This document shows, piece after piece, positions 7,537 to 11,716 of a DNA stretch of 11,716 bases. Position numbers and translations under genes: made by a program. Position 1 is the first letter of the stretch; each line of letters begins with the position of its first letter. The DNA is from an uncultured Bacilli bacterium (lineage in GTDB: Bacteria > Bacillota_I > Bacilli_A > RF39 > UBA660): positions 1-11,716 of the forward strand of contig CANPWK010000023.1 of NCBI GenBank assembly GCA_947584105.1. Direction: 5' to 3'. The notes beneath the pieces were generated by a model, which was not told where the DNA came from, made no database searches, and worked only from the letters and a program-made list of their open reading frames with translations.

Positions 7537-7572
7537 AATTGTTAATAAAATTAATTGTAAAGGAGTGAAAGT

Positions 7573-8742
7573 ATGAAAAAGATTTCAAGTAAATCTAAAG
7601 TTATTATAGGCATTTTAATTTTTAGCTTAATAGCTAGTCTGGGTACAATAACGATATATGCTTTTAAAACTAACAAAACATTAACTTATAAAAATAAAAT
7701 AAATAAAAATCCATCTGTAATTGAAGCTGAAAAAGAGGTTAAAGAAGCAAAAGAAGAGGTTAATGTTGCCAAGGAAGATATTAAGGAAGCTAAAGCAGCG
7801 AAAGAAGATGCTGAATTAGAAGTAAAAAAAGCAACTTTAACAATTACTAATGCAATGGAAGCTAAAAAGAATGCTGAAAAAGAATTAGCACTAGCAACAA
7901 CAACTGAAGCAAAAGAAGCAGCTAAATCTAAAATAGCAGAAGCAGAAAAGCAAATTACTAAAGCTAAAGAAACTAAAAAATTAGCTGAAGAAAAAGTAGA
8001 AAAAGCTACTAAAGACTTGAAAAAAGCTGAAGAAGCTAAAAAAGAGGCTGAAGCTAAAGTTGAGCAAAAAATAGAAAAAGTAGAAGAAGTAAAAAAAGAA
8101 GTTAAAGAAAACAAATCATCTAATGAAACAAATAAAAATAGCTCAAGTAGATCTTACACTGATGAGCAATTGAAATATATGATGGAACAAGCTGCTAAGG
8201 GTGAAGAAATTGATAAAAATAATTACGAGAAGGCAATAAAAGAAAAGCAAGATGAAGCAGCAGCTAAGAAGGCTGAAAGAGAAGCAAGAGAACAAGCTGA
8301 GGAAGCGCAAAGATTAGCTGAAGAAAAAGCAAGAGCTGAAAGAGAATCTACAGCTGGTTTAAAATCTCAATCAGCAACAACTGAAACTCAATTTCAAAGC
8401 CAATCACTATCATCAGCTCAAAAACAAGTTAATTCATCAATTACATCACCTAGCAGAGAACATCCTATAAATGTTACAATTGGTGATACTGATATAGCCA
8501 AAGCAGGTTATATATGGTTTGCTAAATTTGTATGTGATACAAATATGTGTGAAGGATTTGCAGAACCTGGTTCTAGCAAATTAAAAGGAGAAGTTATTAT
8601 TGGTAGAAGAGGAGATGTTTCTTCTTGGGTACAATATGCCCCTTATGCTAAGAATGGTCATAAATTTGTTAGATGGGATGCAGAATCAACAGAAACAATA
8701 GAAAATATTACAATAAGAGTTTATAAAGCAATTTATGAATAG
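7573..8742 (+). CDS. Secreted coiled-coil rod protein with C-terminal CX4C/GRRGD module
   Basis: The protein has a signal peptide (KKISSKSK, then a hydrophobic core at residues 10-28, with likely cleavage after IYA at residue 30). A long Ala/Glu/Lys-rich helix follows (about 47-180), with heptad-like repetition such as EAKEEVNVAKEDIKEAKAAK. Next come a Ser/Asn linker with RSYTDEQLKYMMEQAA, a second charged helix (about 208-265), a Ser/Gln-rich linker, and a C-terminal domain (about 308-389). That domain shares WFAKFVCD, Cys321-x4-Cys326, GRRGD at 344-348 and GHKFVRWD with the two modules ending the upstream protein. There is no LPXTG motif or obvious wall-binding domain. AAAGGAGTG at 7559-7567, only 36 bases after the upstream stop, indicates co-transcription, and a hairpin terminator follows. 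The rod-plus-tip architecture recalls M-protein-like or adhesin rods, but function is unassigned; presentation of the terminal module away from the cell is an inference. Confidence 0.9.
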   Translation: MKKISSKSKVIIGILIFSLIASLGTITIYAFKTNKTLTYKNKINKNPSVIEAEKEVKEAKEEVNVAKEDIKEAKAAKEDAELEVKKATLTITNAMEAKKNAEKELALATTTEAKEAAKSKIAEAEKQITKAKETKKLAEEKVEKATKDLKKAEEAKKEAEAKVEQKIEKVEEVKKEVKENKSSNETNKNSSSRSYTDEQLKYMMEQAAKGEEIDKNNYEKAIKEKQDEAAAKKAEREAREQAEEAQRLAEEKARAERESTAGLKSQSATTETQFQSQSLSSAQKQVNSSITSPSREHPINVTIGDTDIAKAGYIWFAKFVCDTNMCEGFAEPGSSKLKGEVIIGRRGDVSSWVQYAPYAKNGHKFVRWDAESTETIENITIRVYKAIYE

Positions 8743-8743
8743 T

Positions 8744-8773
8744 AAAAAGGTATAGAAAATTCTATACCTTTTT
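8744..8773 (+). terminator. Intrinsic terminator of the surface-protein operon
   Basis: AAAAAGGTATAG (8744-8755) pairs perfectly with CTATACCTTTTT (8762-8773) around a 6-base loop, one base after the stop codon. The T-run lies in the 3' arm. It closes the unit that starts at the 3469-3497 promoter. Confidence 0.85.
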
Positions 8774-8805
8774 AGCACTTAATATTAACATTTATTACTA
8801 CATTA

Positions 8806-8834
8806 TTGACCGAATTTTATTAAAATGATATAAT
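8806..8834 (+). promoter_or_regulatory. Near-consensus sigma-70/A promoter for the PH-domain gene
   Basis: TTGACC (8806-8811), a 17-base spacer and a perfect TATAAT (8829-8834), 22 bases upstream of the ATG at 8857. Start of transcription would fall near 8841, giving a very short leader that contains the AAGGA ribosome binding site (8843-8847). Confidence 0.85.
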
Positions 8835-8856
8835 TTTAGTGTAAGGATGTGAGTGT

Positions 8857-9243
8857 ATGGCATATGTAAAATATAAGGAATTAGCTCAATATTTTAATTT
8901 TTCTAAAAAAATGGATATTAATAATTTACCTAAATATGTTACTGATTACATTAGTCAAGATGAACATATATCAGCAATTTATGCAACAATGAGAGATAAA
9001 TGTGTATTTACTGATAAAAAAATAATATTATTTGATCAAAGGGGATTAGGTGGAACTAAAAAAATTCATTTTTTTCCTTATAAATCTATATCATCATCGG
9101 CTATCTTATATAAAAGAAAAAAAACATCGTTATTATTTTCTTTTGATAGTGGTTATCAATTAAAATTGAATTTTGTAAATATGCATCCTCAAGACAAAAC
9201 TGACCTTAGAAAAATATATTTTTCAATGATTGAAAAAATATAA
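8857..9243 (+). CDS. Bacterial PH-domain protein (bPH_1/DUF1696-like)
   Basis: This is a cytoplasmic 128-residue protein without a signal peptide or membrane helix. Residues about 35-125 fit the small bacterial PH fold family once called DUF1696: ISAIYATMRDKCVFTDKKI, then ILFDQRGLGGTKKI and FFPYKSIS, followed by alternating beta strands (LLFSFDSGYQLKLNF) and a C-terminal helix (DKTDLRKIYFSMI). The first 30 or so residues are an extra helical segment. Members of this family are widespread and mostly uncharacterised, so no ligand is proposed. It is a single-gene unit with its own strong promoter (8806-8834) and a terminator at 9314-9346, independent of the surface-protein operon. AAGGA nine bases upstream supports this start over the later in-frame ATG at 8911. 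Confidence 0.8.
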   Translation: MAYVKYKELAQYFNFSKKMDINNLPKYVTDYISQDEHISAIYATMRDKCVFTDKKIILFDQRGLGGTKKIHFFPYKSISSSAILYKRKKTSLLFSFDSGYQLKLNFVNMHPQDKTDLRKIYFSMIEKI

Positions 9244-9313
9244 ATATTTAAAATATTAAATTGATTACATTTATGATTAAACTTTAATATATATTTTAGT
9301 TATTAATTGCAAT

Positions 9314-9346
9314 GAAAAAAGTATTAAATTTTAATACTTCTTTTTT
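9314..9346. terminator. Bidirectional terminator between convergent genes
   Basis: AAGTATTAA (9319-9327) pairs with TTAATACTT (9331-9339) around the 3-base loop ATT. A T-run follows on the plus strand (9341-9346), and an A-run precedes it (9315-9320) that serves as the T-run on the minus strand. It lies between the PH-domain gene (+) and the convergent 306-residue gene (-). Confidence 0.75.
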
Positions 9347-9390
9347 ATTAAATATTTTATATAGTGTTATTATAAATTAGTAGTAAAATT

Positions 9391-10311
9391 TTAGATTTTT
9401 ATTTCTAATTTCTTTTCCAAATCATTTTTATATTTTTTGGATACATCACCAATTGATTGAATTGCCTTTATATTAAAGGTATTACCATGACTTGCTTGAA
9501 CTAGATTTTTCCTTTTAGATACATATCCATTTTTAATTAAAAAATTATTAGTTAAAAATATAACATTATGACTTAATAGAAATTGCAATACTTTTAAATT
9601 TAACTCAAAATTTCTTGATAAATATTTAAAGGAATCTACATAAAGCATGGATGATTTATTATCTAATATATTTTTTAATAATTTAGCCAGACCAGGTGCT
9701 AATTCATTACTAATTCCATTTGCAATATCTGTGATTTGTTGGCTATTATCTTTCTTATTATCAATTATTAAAAGCTCTTCTAAGACATATGGTACTGTTG
9801 AAATTTTACTAAATTCTATTTCTAATTTATCATTTGAACATCTCCCAAGTTCCTTTAAAGCAGTATATGCAATATCATATTTTTTTACTATATTATAATA
9901 ATAATCATCATCTAAATTGATTTGGGAAGATAGGGCATTTATATCAATATTTTTAAAATATTTAATAGCATTACTTGTAACTAATTTTATATCATCAATA
10001 CTTAAAGCTTTTGTTAAACCATATTCTTTATAATTAACACTGGCAGCTATTTCTAATAAACTATTTCGAATACCAAGAACTACTAAATTTCCTATTTTAT
10101 CACTTATATAAGGTTTATAAAAATGTCCTTCTTCTATAACAGTAGAAAAAATTGCATTTATAAATTCTTCATCATTCCAATGCTTAATAATGCTATTAAG
10201 TTGCTTTCTTACATTATTTAGAATAGAATATAAACCATAATTTGATATTTTAAATTTTTGTAATTGTTTTTTTAATATTGTATTTATATAAATATCTACT
10301 TCATTTTTCAC
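9391..10311 (-). CDS. Hypothetical cytoplasmic protein, 306 residues, family not recognised
   Basis: I do not recognise this protein. It has no signal peptide or membrane helix and is predicted mostly helical and charged. Visible features are an N-terminal helical stretch (DIYINTILKKQLQKF), a segment around residues 72-95 (IGNLVVLGIRNSLLEIAA), an acidic YD-rich patch (about 131-145, DDDYYYNIVKKYD), and a C-terminal part with FLLSHNVIFLTNNFLIKNGY then KRKNLVQASHGNTFNI. The start is GTG at 10311-10309 (minus strand), preceded by GGAGG at 10325-10321 with 9-base spacing. An ATG two codons' length upstream is out of frame and stops at once (ATG-TCG-TGA), so GTG is preferred. It has its own promoter (10338-10366) and terminator, so it looks like a stand-alone accessory gene. 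No catalytic motif is evident. Confidence 0.85.
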   Translation of the reverse strand: MKNEVDIYINTILKKQLQKFKISNYGLYSILNNVRKQLNSIIKHWNDEEFINAIFSTVIEEGHFYKPYISDKIGNLVVLGIRNSLLEIAASVNYKEYGLTKALSIDDIKLVTSNAIKYFKNIDINALSSQINLDDDYYYNIVKKYDIAYTALKELGRCSNDKLEIEFSKISTVPYVLEELLIIDNKKDNSQQITDIANGISNELAPGLAKLLKNILDNKSSMLYVDSFKYLSRNFELNLKVLQFLLSHNVIFLTNNFLIKNGYVSKRKNLVQASHGNTFNIKAIQSIGDVSKKYKNDLEKKLEIKI

Positions 10312-10337
10312 GACATATAACCTCCAACATTAAAAGT

Positions 10338-10366
10338 ATTATACTATAATAAATTCTATAATTCAA
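10338..10366 (-). promoter_or_regulatory. Sigma-70/A promoter for the 306-residue gene
   Basis: On the minus strand, TTGAAT (10366-10361), a 17-base spacer and a perfect TATAAT (10343-10338), 26 bases before the GTG start. Confidence 0.78.
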
Positions 10367-10486
10367 TTAATAATATTTGTTTTAAGAATGCCATTATTTA
10401 TTATCATTATGTTTCTTTTGTGCATAAAAATATAATCTTTTAATTAATGTTTTAATAATTATGAATATATTTTATAATTTTAACAA

Positions 10487-10510
10487 TAAAAAAGAGCAAT
10501 TTTTTGCTCT
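10487..10510 (-). terminator. Intrinsic terminator of the NTF2/ParB-like gene
   Basis: AGAGCAA (10493-10499) and TTGCTCT (10504-10510) form a 7-bp stem with a TTTT loop. On the minus strand the stem is followed by a T-run (complement of the A-run ending at 10493). It lies just past the stop of the gene at 10521-11246. The remaining stretch to 10320 holds only the divergent upstream signals of the next gene. Confidence 0.8.
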
Positions 10511-10520
10511 AATAAAGAAT

Positions 10521-11246
10521 TTATTTTGAAATATTTGGTATTTCAGATCTTGGAATAATTCTTACTTTAACCTTATTCATACCTAATAAATTACATTTTA
10601 CTAATCTATGCAGACCATCTAAAATTACTAGTCTTTCTTTATTTGCCATAACATCAATAGGGTATGATACATCCGAATTCATTATTCTTTTATATTCTAA
10701 TTTGTATTTTTCTGGATTATTTATTACATCTCTTGGCTTTAAAACATACCACTCATTATTCCAATTCCAAAAGGGTACATCAAAATGCCATTCTAATATC
10801 TCCGATGCTATTTCTTGAACGGGATAATTTAATTTCCATACATCTTTTTCATCCCAATCAAAATCAAAACCATATTCTAATACACTTTCTGGTATTTTTA
10901 TTTTATCTGTCATTTTCCAACTTTTAAAATAAATACACTCTAAATTATTATTAAATTTTATTTCATAGATGCCATCAAAATTTTCATCATTTTGTTTTAA
11001 AGTCCAATGAGCTATAAGCGTGTTATTATCTATAGCTAAAATATTTATTTCTATGTTTTGAATATTTTCATCTTTAATATGTTGCCATTCTTTATTAATT
11101 TCTTCGAATGAAGTATAGGGTTTCATAAAAGGTGTTTCTTGATAAAAAGTTGTTTTTTTAAATAATGATGCAACACCATCAATATCTTTTTTTAACCAAT
11201 AATCTCTTAATTGATTTAACCATTTTTCTGCATAATGTTTATTCAT
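10521..11246 (-). CDS. Two-domain protein: NTF2/SnoaL-like N-terminus and ParB-like DGxHR C-terminus
   Basis: Residues about 1-113 look like a SnoaL/NTF2-like alpha+beta barrel: WLNQLRDYWLKKDIDGVASLF, TPFMKPYTSFEEINKEWQHI, NTLIAHWTLKQ and DGIYEIKFN..CIYFKSWKM. Residues about 150-241 form a separate domain: EWHFDVPFWNWNN, LKPRDVINNPEKY, SYPIDVMANKERLVILDGLH and a KVKVRIIPRSEIP end. The DGLHR motif (210-214) and the preceding PIDV strand are typical of ParB/sulfiredoxin-fold domains. These bind or hydrolyse nucleotides in characterised relatives, but the substrate here is unknown. No DNA-binding domain or ParA partner is present, so a role in chromosome partition is unlikely. The start is ATG with a weak AAAGAGAG site at 11262-11255. 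It has its own promoter (11270-11298) and terminator. Each half is recognised with moderate certainty; the fusion is the notable point. Confidence 0.82.
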   Translation of the reverse strand: MNKHYAEKWLNQLRDYWLKKDIDGVASLFKKTTFYQETPFMKPYTSFEEINKEWQHIKDENIQNIEINILAIDNNTLIAHWTLKQNDENFDGIYEIKFNNNLECIYFKSWKMTDKIKIPESVLEYGFDFDWDEKDVWKLNYPVQEIASEILEWHFDVPFWNWNNEWYVLKPRDVINNPEKYKLEYKRIMNSDVSYPIDVMANKERLVILDGLHRLVKCNLLGMNKVKVRIIPRSEIPNISK

Positions 11247-11269
11247 AATTTTTTCTCTCTTTCACTTAA

Positions 11270-11298
11270 ATTTTACCATATTCTAGGTATTTATTGAA
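11270..11298 (-). promoter_or_regulatory. Promoter for the NTF2/ParB-like gene
   Basis: On the minus strand, TTCAAT (11298-11293), a 17-base spacer and TAAAAT (11275-11270), with TGG just before the -10 (extended -10). The -35 lies inside the last codons of the degraded glycosylase-like remnant. Confidence 0.6.
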
Positions 11299-11558
11299 AA
11301 TAATGTAATAATTAATTTTGAATTTAATATTTTTAATTGTTCTAACATTATATTCTTACAATTACTAGAACAAGTTTTTAAATTTTTTCTTTCTAGTGGA
11401 TAACATTTAACTGATTCTAAAAAAGTAGTTTTAAAAATATTTCTATCGATCATATCAAATAACTTTATTAGGTTCCATAATTTATAACTTCTTCTTCATA
11501 CAGCATTTGAATGTGTTTCTTCGACTAATACTATATTGTTATCTTTCCCAAGAATGAA
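11283..11558 (-). pseudogene. Remnant resembling a uracil-DNA glycosylase-family protein
   Basis: On the minus strand a frame reads VLVEETHSNAV, then an in-frame TGA (11498-11496), then RRSYKLWNLIKLFDMIDRN, FKTTFLESVKCYPLERKNLK and CSSNCKNIMLEQLKILNSK, ending LIITLFSINT-stop (TAG 11285-11283). The order of a GRSxKL-like element, a strand ending in VKCYP, a Cys-containing helix, and a ..LK..LIITL strand matches uracil-DNA glycosylase superfamily proteins (families 4/5-like). The N-terminal water-activating motif region and everything after LIITL are missing. With no start codon in the right place and an internal stop it is almost certainly a decayed gene. The family match is by eye only. The stretch 11559-11611 shows nothing further. 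Confidence 0.5.
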
Positions 11559-11611
11559 TTATTAGTATTTTATCAATTCATTTTATTACATGTTTTACAG
11601 GAATATAATTA

Positions 11612-11716
11612 CTAATCAACTTGTTTTAATAATGCTTCCATTAATTTTGACTTTAGTATGTGATATCTAGTCTTTGTATCATCAGTTAATATTTTTTGTC
11701 TATCTATAATTTGATA
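11612..11716 (-). CDS. 3' end of an unidentified minus-strand gene (partial)
   Basis: A minus-strand frame is open from the window edge to TAG at 11614-11612. It encodes 34 residues (YQIIDRQKILTDDTKTRYHI then LKSKLMEALLKQVD), a charged, probably helical tail. Too little is present to assign a family. It could be an intact gene's C-terminus or an earlier part of the degraded glycosylase-like region. Confidence 0.4.
   Translation of the reverse strand, partial: YQIIDRQKILTDDTKTRYHILKSKLMEALLKQVD

Noticed and set aside
7686..8114. Long minus-strand open frame rich in Ser/Phe/Ala
   Set aside because: It is the reverse of the Lys/Glu/Ala-rich coiled coil: AAA, GAA and GCT read backwards give Phe, Phe/Ser and Ser. 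It has no ribosome binding site and a low-complexity product.
9647..9898. Plus-strand open frame within the 306-residue minus-strand gene
   Set aside because: It has no ribosome binding site or promoter and is fully inside a better-supported gene on the other strand.
10664..10927. Plus-strand open frame within the NTF2/ParB-like gene
   Set aside because: It is a His/Leu-rich shadow frame with no start signals, opposite recognisable domains.

Overview
The window is very AT-rich, uses the standard code (TGG encodes Trp and TGA acts as a stop), and has strong AGGAGG-type ribosome binding sites and sigma-70/A-like promoters. The genes include a VanZ/RDD membrane protein, a short Gram-positive type I signal peptidase, secreted rod-like and Ig-like surface proteins, and a remnant of an FtsW/RodA/SpoVE cell-wall polymerase. 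Together these point to a low-GC, walled member of the Firmicutes (Bacilli/Clostridia-like, plausibly a gut lineage). The species cannot be named from the sequence.

Layout. Bases 1-165 hold the degraded 3' end of a SEDS (FtsW/RodA/SpoVE) gene. From about 220 to 3431, an extended -10 promoter precedes three closely spaced plus-strand membrane genes: a YdcF/SanA-like DUF218 protein whose 5' end is frameshifted, a VanZ-RDD fusion, and signal peptidase I. A perfect dyad and a near-consensus promoter (3439-3497) then start a second unit encoding two exported proteins. The first is a large Ig-like-module surface protein (3548-7536), broken near 4500 by a frame-changing rearrangement. The second is a coiled-coil rod protein (7573-8742). 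Both end in the same unusual module, with a WFA-F-CX4C-EGF motif, a GRRG(D/N) motif and a GYKFVGW/GHKFVRW motif; it is present twice in the first protein and once in the second. A strong hairpin terminator follows.

The right third is a set of single genes with their own promoters and terminators. They are a small bacterial PH-domain protein (+), an unrecognised 306-residue protein (-), and a two-domain protein with an NTF2/SnoaL-like N-terminus and a ParB-like DGxHR C-terminus (-). The right end holds a minus-strand remnant resembling a uracil-DNA glycosylase and the last 34 codons of an unidentified minus-strand gene.

How the genes fit together (inference): the left two units look like a cell-envelope cassette, in which a membrane signal peptidase sits beside two exported surface proteins sharing a C-terminal module. 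Several broken genes (SEDS tail, YdcF 5' end, Ig-like protein, glycosylase remnant) suggest a rapidly changing accessory region, although assembly errors in repeats cannot be excluded for some of them.
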